A stretch of 64,000 nucleotides of DNA from contig NC_051072.1 of NCBI RefSeq assembly GCF_004664715.2, positions 44,872,142-44,936,141 on the forward strand. The letters are read 5' to 3'. This document shows, one piece after another, positions 32,870 to 43,937 of the stretch; the stretch's first letter is position 1, and each line of letters opens with the position of its first letter. The translations under genes and the position numbers were made by a program. The DNA is from Peromyscus leucopus. Its lineage: Eukaryota; Chordata; Mammalia; Rodentia; Cricetidae. Below the pieces are notes generated by a model. It was not told where the DNA came from, did no database searches, and saw only the letters and a list, made by a program, of their open reading frames with translations.

Positions 32870-33300
32870 AAAAACCATGCTTTTCAAAGTATATAGCACT
32901 GGAATTTGGGTAAACTATGGAAAAGCCATACCCAGAAGCCTGGTAGTCGAGCCTGGGGGAACATGCCCAAGCCTGACTCGTGGGGCACCACTATCCAACT
33001 TCTTTACAGGTGTCATTCAGAGTGACACCAGAAAGACCCTGTCTACATTCTGGGGCCAGGTTTAAAGTGTCTGAACTCCAGTCTGCTTGTCATCAGGTTG
33101 GGTTACTTCCCTCTGTGTCCATGTCATAGGAGCACCTTTCATTGTAGCTCGGTGCAGTTCTTTTTGCTTGGCAAGACTGAAACGCAATCATTATTCCAAC
33201 TACAGCACACACAGCAGAAGCCAGCAAGGGCCTTAGTTCTCCTAGGTTTAAATGGGGCTGTTCCACCCGGAATTCTGGTTCCATTCCTATGACTATTACT
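32870..33300. other. Unique sequence, nothing recognised
   Basis: No supported feature. Confidence 0.4.
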
Positions 33301-33307
33301 AATATTA

Positions 33308-33445
33308 TTTTAGTGAGACAGGGTCTCAGGTAGCCCAGGCTGGCCTCGAACTCACTATGTAGCTGAGGATGACCTTGAACTTCTAATTCTCCTTCCTTTA
33401 CCTCCTGAGTCCTTGAGTGCTAGGGTTACACACCGATTTGTGGGG
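33308..33445 (-). repeat. Antisense B1-like SINE, diverged
   Basis: AGTGAGACAGGGTCTCAGGT, CTGGCCTCGAACTCACTATG, GAGTGCTAGGGTTACACACC. Confidence 0.75.
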
Positions 33446-33693
33446 TGCTGAGATGGAGCCAGCATCTCCAGCCTGCCAGGCCTGCATGGCACAGAATGAG
33501 CCACCCTTCTACCCTCCAGCGGGACTTTTAAAGCCTTTACTTGTTTTCAAATGTTCATTGTCTCTATATACTGTGTGTGTGTGAGTGTGTGTACCACAGT
33601 TTGTGTGTTCAGTTGGACTGTTATTCTCTCCTAGACTTGTAGGAGATTTTTATTGCAGATATTAACTGTTTCTTACATCCATTTTTTAAATTT

Positions 33694-33721
33694 TTATTTA
33701 TTATTATTATTATTATTATTT
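33694..33721. repeat. (TTA)n microsatellite
   Basis: About eight TTA units. Confidence 0.9.
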
Positions 33722-33934
33722 TGGTCTTAGTCTGCTATTGTTTACGATGTCCTTTGCCAACAGGAGTTTGAAAATTTTGAGTAGTTGTGTCTGACAAACC
33801 AGGTTGTTCTGTGTTTGGATTCCTCTGTGGTGGCAACTGTGGTGGTGGTGGTGGGGGAACTGGGCAGACTGGACTCTTCCTCCTCCTCCCCCTCCCCCTC
33901 TTCTTTCCTCTTTCCACCTCCTCCTTTCTCCTTC

Positions 33935-34012
33935 ATCCTCTGGGCAGCACGAAGGATTGAACCCAGCGCTTTACCCACACTAGACAAGCACTGAGCAATA
34001 TCCCCATCCTCA
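33935..34012 (-). repeat. ID-like SINE, antisense
   Basis: AAGGATTGAACCCAGCGCTT, CTAGACAAGCACTGAGCAAT and ATCCCCATCCTCAG fit the antisense ID pattern. Confidence 0.7.
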
Positions 34013-34194
34013 GAGAACTGGGTTTTAATTAACAGTCATCAAACCTATGGGTTTTTTTTTTCCACCTATAAAATTAGTTGAAGTGAGATGACTTCTTCCT
34101 GACTGTTTGAAAATTACAGGTTCTAGTTCTAAGAGCTTCTTTTCTTCTTTTAAAATTCTTTTTTTTTCATTTTTAACGTTAATGCTTATCTATT

Positions 34195-34422
34195 AATTTT
34201 TAAAATTTTTAACATGGCAAAATAAAATATAAGATAAAAAAAACCCACCATATCGAAGTTGGACCAGACAAGCCAAAGGAAAAATAAAAGAGAAGATTTT
34301 TCTGAGTAGCCCTGGTTGTCCTGGAACTCACTGTGTAGCCCAGGCTGGCCTTGAACTCAGAGATCTACCTGCCTCTGCCTCCCAAGTGCTGGGACTAAAG
34401 GCGTGTACCACCACCAGGCTTA
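34195..34422. repeat. L1 3'-UTR-like fragment (sense) and antisense B1
   Basis: 34195-34295 (AAATAAAATATAAGATAAAA ... GGACCAGACAAGCCAAAGGA) recalls a rodent L1 3' UTR. 34296-34422 is an antisense B1 (GAGTAGCCCTGGTTGTCCTG ... GTGCTGGGACTAAAGGCGTG). Confidence 0.65.
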
Positions 34423-34654
34423 AGAGCTTATTTCTTTAAGTAGACCAGACATTCTTCATAAGACAAATATTTATTTGCCTATCAGTGTTTTTAGAGTATA
34501 ATATCTAGCTAGTGCCTAAGTTATTATGACTATTCAATTTTTGGCCTCTGGATTAATAACTTGAGTTTTTATATAAAACATGATGAGTTAATACCTTCTA
34601 TAGGTGACAGACTTTCTTTAAAAGAAAAAGACAAAGAAGGCACTGCATTTAATA

Positions 34655-35030
34655 TGGAGTTGAAAATTTCCATACTCAATCACTGAGACAAAATACTTGA
34701 AGTGCATAATTTAAGGGACATAAATCAACTTACTTTAGTTTGGAGGTTTCAGTCCACAGTCAGACGTCTCCATTGCTTTGGCCCTGAGGGAAGCCAGAGC
34801 ATCATAGCAGAGGCATGTGATGGAGGACAGCATCTCCCCTCATGACTGCTGGGAAGCCGAGACAGACGAGGAAGAGTCCAGAGACTAGTATACCTCCTAA
34901 ACTCACCCTCTTGGCGGCCTCGTGTTAACCCATTGACATAGCCCTTGTGATCCATCACCTCTCAGGAGCCCATCATCTGGCAACCACACTTTTAACACAT
35001 GAACATTCAAGGAAGATGCTAAGAGCCAGA
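34655..35030 (-). repeat. Rodent interspersed repeat (family not assigned)
   Basis: AATCACTGAGACAAAATACT, 'ggaggtttcagtccacagtcaga' in part, CTCCATTGCTTTGGCCCTGA and CTCAGGAGCCCATCATCTGG follow the same order as the copy at 22890-23215. Diverged. Confidence 0.45.
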
Positions 35031-35129
35031 TCCTAACATACACCATGTAACCGCCAAGTCAATGAACATTTAATATGGCTTATGCTATTTTAGACATGAT
35101 AACAATGATAGTTTACTTATGCAGTGTTT

Positions 35130-35310
35130 ATAATATCCCTCATGTCCACCATTTTATTTGGCACTTGAAATAACCACCTACACAATCATATGATATAGAT
35201 AAAATAGGCCCTGCTTTCCCATTTTATAGGTCACACCTGGGGAGATTAGATGACTTTTCTATGGTTCTCAACTAGTAAGTGCTGGGGCCAATCCCTGAAT
35301 TTGGCTGCAA
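35130..35310 (+). repeat. Ancient MIR SINE
   Basis: TCATATGATATAGATAAAAT, 'cccattttataggtcacacctggggagattagatgacttttct' in order, then CTAGTAAGTGCTGGGGCCAA. This is the MIR core region (tracks with 'cccattttacagatgaggaaactgaggc'). Confidence 0.7.
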
Positions 35311-35439
35311 AGTTGAAGAGAAAGATTATATTGTTTAGGCTACATTGCTACAACAGATGAAATCGAAATATCAGTTATCTCTGAAACCCAAGTAGCTAGA
35401 AGTTAAGTCAATGAAATATGAACTATGGAGGAAGCGCTT

Positions 35440-36240
35440 CTAGGCTAGCAGGCCAAACAGAAGTGAAGGTTTGAGGCTAGCCTGAGCTACACAAAGAGAC
35501 CCCATCTAAAAAGGAAAAAAAGAAAAAAGAAATATTATTTGAAATTTATAAAAAAAGTATTTTAAAAATTTGAGAACTATTTCTTCTAACCTGTTTGTAT
35601 GTATATACAGAAGTATAATAGAACATCCAGTGGAAGGAAAGATGTATTTTTACTAGTAGTCTAGTATGCTGTAGAGCAGGAAAACAAAGGATATATTATG
35701 TAAAGTTCTATGTACGAGAACAAAAACCTCCACGGAAATTCCAAGAGGTGGAAAGAAAGTAAGCATCCATCATAGAAGAAAACCGGGAGGAAAAAAATAA
35801 GAATAATTAAAAACTAAGAAAGCTGAAATAAATGTCTGATGGGATGGTTGACATTAATTTAAAATAAAAATAAAGAGATTGGATGGGGGATTGGCATAAA
35901 AAATAAAGAGATTGGATTAGAGGAAGCAGGAAGGAGATGGAACATTTAAAATTATGTTGCTATTTGGATCAGCACAGTGGAAGGAAATTTGCAGGCTATT
36001 TCCAGAAAATAAATTTATCTGTAAGAGAAGAAATCAAGACTAGTAGAGCATATCCAGAATTATTTTAGAAGACCTAATCGAGGAATATTATTTTCCAAAT
36101 ACTGACTAAACTAGATTTAGATAAGATTTATCCAGTATTACAGTTATGATATGTTGGCCTTTGACAGTATAGAGAGGTGTTAGTCTTTCTGAGATACAAA
36201 TTATACTTATACAAGGCTTAACTAGAAAATAGCTTTTTTT
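35440..36240. other. AT-rich sequence with a B1-like fragment and a short duplication
   Basis: A B1-like fragment lies at 35440-35512 (GTTTGAGGCTAGCCTGAGCT). AATAAAGAGATTGGAT occurs twice, near 35869 and 35903, as a local tandem duplication. Otherwise nothing recognised. Confidence 0.45.
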
Positions 36241-36278
36241 TTTTTTTTTAAATTTAGCTGTTATTTTAGACAGGGCAT

Positions 36279-36756
36279 TGTTGGGGAATATTATTTTAAG
36301 GTGTGTTACTTTTGTTTATGTTGCATTTGTTTAACTCTGTGAAGCTGTCTTACTTTGCCTGTCTAAAACACCTGATGGTCTAATAAAGAATTGAACAGCC
36401 AATAGCAAGGCAGGAGAAAGGATAGGCAGGGCTGGCAGGCAGAGAGAAGATATAGAAGGAGAAATCTGGGAGGAAGGGAAGAAGGAGCCAGACAAGGAGG
36501 AGGACTCCAGGGGCCAGCCACCCAGCTACACAGCAAGACACGAGTAAGAAACAAAGAAAGGTATACAGGAATAGAGAAAGATAAAAGCCCAGAGGCCAAA
36601 GATATATAGGATAATTTAAGTTAAGGAAAGCTGGATAAAACAAGCCAAGCTAAGGCTGGGTATGTATAAGTAATAATAAGCCTCCATGTGTGATTTATTT
36701 GGTAGCTGGGTGGAGGGTCCCCCAAAGAATAAAGAGCCAAAAAACAAGCAAAAACA
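36279..36756 (+). mobile_element. Solo LTR, RMER17-like family
   Basis: Starts TGTTGGGGAATATTATTTTA and ends AAGCAAAAACA. Probable 6-bp duplication GGGCAT at 36273-36278 and AGGCAT at 36757-36762 (one mismatch). It contains GATGGTCTAATAAAGAATTG followed by AACAGCCAATAGCAAGGCAG, the CCAAT-like and poly-A-signal block of the family. No internal retroviral sequence. Same family as 29207-29705 and 60050-60584. Confidence 0.82.
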
Positions 36757-36936
36757 AGGCATTAAGTCACTACACCTCAAATTATTTTTAATGCTTATTC
36801 ATCCATTTACTATTTTGCTGATATTTTTTATGCTAAGTACTTTTTTTAAAGAATAAAATGCTGTAGGAAAACTTTTAATTCATGAAATGTAGACTTGATT
36901 AAGTAAGGGAAGAGTAATTTTGTTACTTAAAGAATG

Positions 36937-36937
<1 letters not shown>

Positions 36938-36985
<48 letters not shown>
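36938..36985. repeat. (TTA)n microsatellite
   Basis: About sixteen uninterrupted TTA units. Confidence 0.97.
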
Positions 36986-36989
36986 TGCC

Positions 36990-37685
36990 TCGCTTAGAAT
37001 TGCAAGCCTGCATGGATAGGCAATGCTTATCAGTGTTCAAATTTTTGTTGATTTAACATTGCTAAAATCTTTCAAAGGAATGTCTACTGTAATATGATAG
37101 AAATAGACTGTGATTCATGCTAGGGAGACCAGAAAGGAAGCAGAGGTGGAAATGAATAGGGTGACTCTTAGAGGCCCAGGACAGTAGTTCAGGTTTCATA
37201 TTTGTCACTCTGTATAATCATTTGTCTGCTTCCGTTCTCAGAGAGGGATGCTTTGGCTAGTAGACCAGGGTGGTCTTAGAAATGGTGGGGACACAGTACG
37301 TGTCAGCAGCGTGTTTTAAAGTCACCACTAATAATCCTAGCTGACACCCCACCCCAGCCTGCCAAGCACCGCGCAAAGCACTTGGCTAGCTGTGGCACTC
37401 AGCATTGCCAATCGTCTGTGGTGTAGTTAGTATCACAGTCCCCGTTCTGAAGGGGACACTCACATTTATGCTGGCAGCTACTGAGGAACTTGGCCCCAAT
37501 CACTATGTTTCTGATTCGGTCATGTTTCAGAAGCCACACATACAATCCTTAGGCTCTGTTTATAGTCTCCTCATATTAAAAATATTGAAAAGATATCATA
37601 AATAGAACCTCTGTAGCTCACAGATGGATAGGGTGGCGGGGTGGGGGTGGGGGGAGATTAAGAAGTATACATAACAGTCGTCCCC
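36990..37685. other. Unique sequence with a possible MIR trace
   Basis: 37370-37500 weakly recalls a MIR ('gcaaagcacttggctag', 'agtatcacagtccccgttctgaaggg'). I do not list it as a separate repeat. Nothing else recognised. Confidence 0.35.
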
Positions 37686-37689
37686 CCCT

Positions 37690-38000
37690 CACCCCACCCA
37701 TACTTTCACTTTTCCCAGTTTCAGTTACCTATGGCCAAAGATTGTCTGAAAATATTGTATGGAAAATTCTAGAAATGACCACTTCTTACATTTTCAACTG
37801 TGTACTGCTCTGCTTTGTCCTGATAGGGATGTCAATCATTCTTCTGCCCAGTGTATTCCCATCATGCCCATTTTTCCACCCATCAGTCACTTTAGTGATA
37901 CCACCGATTTGTCCTGGTATCTTAGTGCCCGTGTTCAAGGAAGTCTTATGTCATAGACTATCACTGTGTCACACAATTTATCTCACTTTGTCTCATCATG
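37690..38000 (+). mobile_element. Tigger DNA-transposon 5' fragment
   Basis: TTCAGTTACCTATGGCCAAA, then GAAAATATTGTATGGAAAAT and TCTAGAAATGACCACTTCTT match the leader of Tigger elements. It continues through TCAATCATTCTTCTGCCCAG, CCATCAGTCACTTTAGTGAT and GTGCCCGTGTTCAAGGAAGT. The transposase gene is absent beyond the leader and no inverted-repeat end was seen. Confidence 0.7.
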
Positions 38001-38228
38001 TAGGTTTTATGGGTTTTTTGTTGTTGTCTTTTTGACATAGGATGTTTTATATAGCCCTGACTGGCCTTAATCCTCCTGCTTTTTGCCTTGTGGGTTCTGG
38101 GGTTATAGGTGTGTTCTACCACACTAGGCTATCATGTAGGAATCACAAGAATGTGAGTGTAACACAGACATTTAGAAAGACTTCATTCACAAAGTTTTTT
38201 TTTTTTTTTTAAAAAAATTACATTTGTG

Positions 38229-38620
38229 TGTAGCTAGAATTTTCCTGCCTTGCCCACAGTCAGGACAAATCTTTGTCACCCGCCAGTCCCACAGCCGCTC
38301 AGACTCAACCAAGTAAACACAGAGACTTATATTGGTTACAAACTGTATGGCCGTGGCAGGCTTCTTGTTAACTGTTCTTATAGCTTAAATTAACCCATTT
38401 CCATAAATCCATACCTTGCCACTCGGCTCATGGCTTACCGGCATCTTCACATGCTGCTTGTCATGGCGGCGGCTGGCAGTGACTCTTTCTGCCTTCCTGT
38501 TCTTTCTTTTCTCCTCTCTGTTAGTCCCGCCTATACTTCCTGCCTAGCCACTGGCCAATCAGTGTTTTATTTATTGACCAATCAGAGCAACACATTTGCC
38601 ACACAGAACATCCCACAGCA
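38229..38620 (-). mobile_element. Solo LTR, same family as 17600-18135
   Basis: On the + strand it starts TGTAGCTAGAATTTTCCTGC and ends CATCCCACAGCA. Flanks are TTTGTG (38223-38228) and CTTGTG (38621-38626), a 6-bp duplication with one mismatch. It includes antisense CCAAT/TATA region (TATTTATTGACCAATCAGAG) and the conserved GACAAATCTTTGTCACCCGC block near the 3' end. Here the segment next to the CCAAT motif is the ordinary family sequence, unlike the copy at 17.6 kb. It is inserted next to or within a SINE. Confidence 0.9.
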
Positions 38621-38755
38621 CTTGTGTGCCTCGGCATGTGTACATGTGCTCTAAGAGGCCAGAGGACAACTTTTGAGAGGTGAGTCCTGGGGACTGAATG
38701 TGAGTCATCAATCCAGCTTCGCGACAGGCACTTTGACTGTGGGCCTCGCCTGATT
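38621..38755 (-). repeat. Antisense tRNA-related SINE fragment
   Basis: GGCCAGAGGACAACTTTTGA, 'ggtgagtcctggggactgaatg' and a decayed antisense head. Confidence 0.55.
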
Positions 38756-39416
38756 TTATTGTTATATATTGTTACAATTATCTTACTATTGCTCTGCACT
38801 CTGATCTTCAGGGCAGCTTTGTTTGTTAGGGCACAAACAAAATATCACCACAGATCCCTCGGTGCATTTATAAATCAAACTTTCTCATTAGTATGTACAT
38901 GAAAACGGTTAGTACTGTATGCAGTCTTAGGCACTGATAGGATTCCAGGAATGTTTCTGTGCATGAGAGGGAAGGGCTGTGCTGGTGGAGAAACTCCAAA
39001 ACTCTCACAGAAACCTTTTCACCAATAGTCTTCCCTGTAATTCATAAAATATTACTAAGCCCCTTTTTCTTTTGTTATGGGAAGGGTAATTCTATTCCCA
39101 AAGTATTATTAAAAAATCCTAGTGTTGGTTCCGGTAGGTGCTGAGGTGCCTCTTTTGAGTCATAGATTTGTTCCCTGACCTTCTGCCCTTGCTCTCTACC
39201 AAGGGGCTGAGAGGGAAGTGAAAAGAGGGAAGTGAAATCTCCACTCAAAAAAATGACATGGTACAATTTGACCCAGTTCATCTAAAGCTTCTTGACTTGT
39301 TTTTAATCTAACCCCTTGCTAGTAAGAAGGTTCATTCTCCTAAACACTACTGTGATTTAAAAAAATCAAGCAAAGCAAACAGAACACTTTGGTTTTAGAT
39401 GACTAATTCTTTTTGT

Positions 39417-39612
39417 TTAAAAATTTTTTCTTTTCTTTTACATACCAACCCATTCCTCCTCCCTCCCCATCTCCTGCTCTCCACCCCTCCAGCCCCCCAC
39501 CCTCTATCCCCCCCACCCCCATAACCTATCCCCACTCCCATCCCCTCCTCATAGAGGGTAAGGCTTCCCTTGGGTAGTCAACACAGGCTGGCATACCAAG
39601 TTGGGACCAGAT
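39417..39612 (-). repeat. Rodent L1 3'-UTR fragment, antisense
   Basis: 'tttacataccaaccc' then a long C/T-rich stretch and ATAGAGGGTAAGGCTTCCCT, GGCTGGCATACCAAGTTGGG. This is the order of an antisense rodent L1 3' UTR and polypurine tract. Confidence 0.65.
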
Positions 39613-39761
39613 GACTAATTCTTTGTCAAAGGTTAAGCAAAGAAGAATGATCATTTCAGGCTTGCCCTTGCATGGCCAATGTCTCCTCCTCAGGCTCGTG
39701 AATTATAACTGCTTGGCTGGCATGGGGCTATGGCAAGGGGTCTTTTTAAAATTAATCAAAC

Positions 39762-39912
39762 AGCTGGGCGTGGTGGTGGTGAATGCCTTTAATCCCAGCA
39801 GTAAGGCAGCAGAGGCAGGCAGATCTCTGTGAGTTCGAGGCCAGCCTTGTTTATAGATCGAGTTCCAGCACAGGAAGGCTATACAGAGCAACCCTGTTTC
39901 AAAAAACCAAAC
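39762..39912 (+). repeat. B1 SINE, sense
   Basis: CAGCTGGGCGTGGTGGTGGT, GATCTCTGTGAGTTCGAGGC and AGCAACCCTGTTTCAAAAAA. Confidence 0.92.
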
Positions 39913-39914
39913 CA

Positions 39915-42071
39915 ACCAAAGAAACCAGTGCCAATGCCCTCTCTTTGGGTTATTTTTCTGGTGGGTCCTATAAGCATTCTCTGGAATGCTTAATGTTATT
40001 TCAGTGAAGTGGCTTCTCCATCAGGCAGCGTTCTTCTCAGCCCTGGGTTTGGGTAGGGGAATCACAAGAACTATTCCCTGTGTCTCTCAGAGAGTCAAAA
40101 CGGGGACACTGAACAGCTATCAAGAGACATCACACTTGAAGGCAGTCCTAGAGGCCGGTTTAGCATTATGGAGTCACAGCAAGGCAGCCTTGCTGAAGGC
40201 GGGGTTTCAGTTTCCCGTTTAACCATCAAGGAAAAGCTCAGTTCATCTGTAGTTCAAGGTCCTGTGAGACGATCTTCAAAGAGAGATCCATCCATAAAGC
40301 ACAGAACAGGAATGCTTAGAAGAGAGTCCAGATGGAAGATTTGGCTATTTCTGTGTGTGCTGCTCATGTTAGAACTAAAGAGTGATGAATAACAAACACG
40401 AGTCATTTGTGATTACCAAATATTGATCATATAGCTGCCATTCACAAATACAGACTTTCTGGGAAACACTGTTTAATGGATAATTAAACATTTGACCAAA
40501 CAGGCAAGTGTATCCTGACTTCAGTTCTTATAAAGCTTAGTGTTTTGGGGTTCATTTTGTAAGCTCACACATGCATAAACACATAGACTAGTTCAGAATG
40601 TTTTCCTTAAAAAACATTTTTTTTTGAGCAGTGTTATCACAGTTCTGTTTCAGTTCTACAGGAAATACTAAAAGTGTTCACTCTGGGGCTCATTCCTACA
40701 GTATAATCAGAACTTCTTTAACAGTCAAATGGGGATCATTTTATTGCCTTTTTCCTCTATTCTCCCTATACTGTTTGAAGAAGTGAGACTCATTGTCCTC
40801 TATTTACTCAGCATCAACATAAGCTCTCTTTATTTTCTCCTTCCACTAAAAGCTGCTTCAGAGAACAATCTGACGAATTAGGTATAAATGACTATTAAGG
40901 CTTAAAATATTACTGTTCTGAGATTACGGCTTTGCTCTAGAGAAATAAACCCTGAGGGGATAAATGCTACTGTCAGAATTTCAGGTGAGTTATAGCAACT
41001 GTTATTTGGAGTGGTAGTGAAAATGGTCCCCAGTAGTTTAAATTTAAAAAAGGTTAGGCCCAGGGCAGGTGTTAGCCTAGAGATGGGGTCTGGTGTTATT
41101 TAGGCTGCAATCTATTGCACTTACTATTCTCTCTCGGAATGGTGCTGGAGATCACCCCAGGGCCTGTGTATGCTAGCTGAATGTTCTACTACTGAACTAC
41201 ATGCAGAACCATATTTAACAGGACCTTAAATCTACCCACAGGATGCAGGAACTGGAATCCCAGGATTCAATCGAGTTCTCACTAGATGGAAGCTGCTCCA
41301 TCCAGGATGCTTCAGGAGAGCGACCCTTTGATCACACACAGCCTTTGTAACTGAGTTCTCAACTCCAAACATTTTTCCAAAGTGGAGTAACACAAAACTT
41401 TCTCATGTCAGTTGAAATAGTCTGTACAAATACATTTAAAAAATATACAATGGTTAAGATTCATATTAGTGTAAAATAGATAGCCACGTTGAAATGACTG
41501 GATCTGCCATTCCCAGGGCTGCTGGTGAATGTTCTCAGAGGCAGTATTGAAGTACAGGTACCACGGTCCATCTTCAACTTCTGCTCTAGGCTAGGAAACT
41601 AACGCCTGTGTTAATTCTAGCAGTTTTGGGTGTAGTTAAAAACGCTTCCACTTCGATTCAAAATGACTTGAATATCTTTGGAGTTATTCCCAATATTCGT
41701 CTCTGGCGTAGAACTCATTTTAGTAAATAATTTTTTGGTGGACTTTGTGAACTCTTTCCTTTGGATGCAAGCCAAAACTCATCTGTAAGGCATACAGCTT
41801 TTTTATTCAAACTTGGTGATGAATAATTATCTCTGGGCTCCAGACGGAAGAACTGAACCAGTGGCTTTAGGGACCCAGAGGCTAATTACCATGCCGGTGC
41901 ACTAGAGTTAATACATCTGAGTGGGGGTGGACGATGGTTTGCCCAGAATCTACTCCATTCCCTCGGGTAAAACAAGGATGTCCTGTCTGCTAACATACTT
42001 AACGCAGTAACTGTAAAAAACGGCAATGTTATGGTTGAAGCTTTCTAAGCCATATGTGTTGACAGAATGCT

Positions 42072-42075
<4 letters not shown>
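39915..42075. other. SINE-poor flank upstream of the CpG island
   Basis: Unique sequence except for one old antisense ID fragment at 41137-41214 (GGTGCTGGAGATCACCCCAG ... CTACTACTGAACTACATGCA). I see no exon. Confidence 0.5.

Positions 42076-42104
<29 letters not shown>
42076..42104. repeat. (TC)n microsatellite at the island edge
   Basis: About fourteen TC units, about 120 bp before the CpG-rich sequence begins. Confidence 0.95.
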
Positions 42105-42111
<7 letters not shown>

Positions 42112-42601
42112 ACGCAAACCCTGCCAGGCTCAGAACTACCAGGGCCAGTGCGACTGAACGACTTGCAAGCCCGGAAAAAAAAAAAAAGAAAAAAGAAAAA
42201 AGAAATCGTAGGGGGGCTGGAAGGCTGCGCGGCGTGGGGAGTGCACCCAGTGTTTCCCTTAACAAAGGCACGGTCTCGAGGCGACTTCGCGGGGCCACGT
42301 TCACCAGCTTTTGTCTCCTCGGAGGGGTCCCCCACCGCTCGCAGCAGCAAAAAGCTCGCCCCGGCGTGGGAAGCGGCGGCGGCGGCGGCGGCGGTGGTTC
42401 CCGGCCACCCGAGCGTGCCATTTAGAGGACGTCGGAGTGCGGCGGCTGGAAAGAGAGACAACTACCACCCGCTGCCCCGTCCATCGGGGCCGCGCTGGCC
42501 GTCTCCGCCGAGCCATCGCGAAGCGTACAAAAGAGACTCGATCGGCCGCCGACGGCCCAGGCCTCCCTCGCGGGGTCGGGAGGCGTCGGCGGACCGGGGC
42601 C

Positions 42602-42637
42602 TGGGGTGGTGGGGTTAGGGGTGGTGGGGTGGGCGGG
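42602..42637 (+). promoter_or_regulatory. G-quadruplex-prone G-tract cluster in the promoter
   Basis: At least four runs of four G with short loops (GGGGTGGTGGGG, then TTAGGGGTGGTGGGG, then TGGGCGGG) lie on the + strand. The motif meets the usual four-run G4 pattern. Whether it folds is not shown by sequence. Confidence 0.6.
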
Positions 42638-43186
42638 CCTCCCGCCGCGCGCCCCCCCCCCCGCCGCCGCCGACGTCGGCCGCGTCGACCCCGCGCGCGC
42701 TGACTGGCTCGCGCCGGCCTTCGCCGGGCTGTGCGCGTTGGGGGGCGCCCCCGCGGGAGGCCGCCCCGCCCCCGCCGGCCCCGCCGCCGCCGCCACCGCA
42801 GCCTCGGCTCCCGCCCCCCACACCCCCGCCTCAGCCGCCGGGGCGGTGGCGCTGTGGCCGCCCCGCGCGCGCGGCCTGTGAGGCAGAAACTCCCTCCACT
42901 CCCAGCCCGGCCCGGGTCCGCCTCCTCTTCCTCCTCCTCCTCCTCTCCTCAGCCTCGTCTCTCTCTCTCCCGACTCCGGTCTCCCGCGCGAGGGAAAAGG
43001 TGGCGCGGGGGCGCGCCACGCAGCCTCGGTTCCCCGGCGCTCGGGCCCGCGAGCTCCGGAGGAGACCCGCGCCGCCCCCGCCGCTGCTCCGGGGTGGGGA
43101 GGGAGGAGGACAAGGAGGACGGCGGCGGGAAGACCAAGAGGGTCCGAAGCGCGCGCGCGCGCGAGTGGCAGGCAGGGGCGGTGCGG

Positions 43187-43252
43187 GACGGACGGACGGA
43201 CTCACACTCCCCATCCCATCCCACCACCCCCGACGGACGGACGGACGGACGG
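43187..43252. repeat. Two (GACG)n tetranucleotide arrays
   Basis: GACGGACGGACGGA at 43187-43200 and five units at 43232-43252, separated by a C-rich segment (CACTCCCCATCCCATCCCAC). Probably one array interrupted by unrelated sequence. Confidence 0.85.
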
Positions 43253-43782
43253 CCGCCTTGGAGCCTGCGCGGCCGGTCGGCTCCGGCTCGGGGCGGCGGG
43301 CGCAGGGCGCGGCCAGCGCGCTCGAGACAATACCCGCGCGGCGCGGCGCAGCGGCGGTGGGGGCGGCGGCCTAGTGCGGCCCAGGCCCGGGCCGAGCTCC
43401 GCGTTTCGCCGCGCCTCCTCCTCCCCTTCCTCCCCCCCCCGTCGGCCGCGCGTGGTCCCCGCGGCTCCGCTCGACTCGGGGCGGGCGAGCGGGCGGGCGC
43501 CGTCCCCTCCCCCTCGGAGGCGCGCCGCCCCGGGGTTCCGGGTTCCCGGGCTCGACTCGAGCTGGATCCTGCTTTTTTTTTTTTTTTTTCACCCAGGCAG
43601 GAAGTGAGTTTCGCACGGCAATTCCGGGCGGTGTCACGAGTGAAAAGTTTTTTTTTTTTTTTTTTTTTTCCTCCTCCCCTCCTTCGGCGGAGGACCGAAG
43701 AGTCCGGGCTGGGGAAAGTCCTGACACACAAGTGGGGAGCAGGAAGCCGGCCCGCACCCCAACCCCCACCGGAGCCGCCGCT

Positions 43783-43826
43783 GCCACCGCCGCTGCTGCC
43801 GCTGCTGCTGCTGCTGCTGCTGCGGG
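43783..43826 (+). repeat. CTG/GCT trinucleotide repeat in the 5' UTR exon
   Basis: CCGCTGCTGCCGCTGCTG followed by further GCT units, giving about seven uninterrupted GCT units at 43801-43823 and two more beyond a CCG interruption. Antisense frames give Ala or Gln runs that I treat as non-coding. Confidence 0.92.
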
Positions 43827-43904
43827 AGGAGGCAGCTCCACATCCGCCTCGCCCTCCCCGGAGCCTCGGCGGGGCCCCGAGCCACGGAGGAAGGGCAGGA
43901 AATC

Positions 43905-43937
43905 ATGTCAAGCCGAGCCTCGAGACGGCTGCCCTGA
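43905..43937 (+). CDS. Upstream ORF of 10 codons in the 5' UTR exon
   Basis: ATG at 43905-43907 opens a frame encoding MSSRASRRLP and stops at TGA 43935-43937, 13 bases before the splice donor. The position -3 base is A and +4 is T, a moderate start context. I found no other ATG between about 42540 and 43905, so it would be the first AUG met by scanning ribosomes if the exon is transcribed as proposed. Short upstream ORFs of this type usually reduce translation of the main ORF. That role is an inference. The peptide resembles no family I know and probably matters, if at all, through translation rather than as a product. Confidence 0.45.
   Translation: MSSRASRRLP

Noticed and set aside
37742..38035. 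97-codon hydrophobic frame as a small membrane protein
   Set aside because: It lies on the non-coding leader of a Tigger element.
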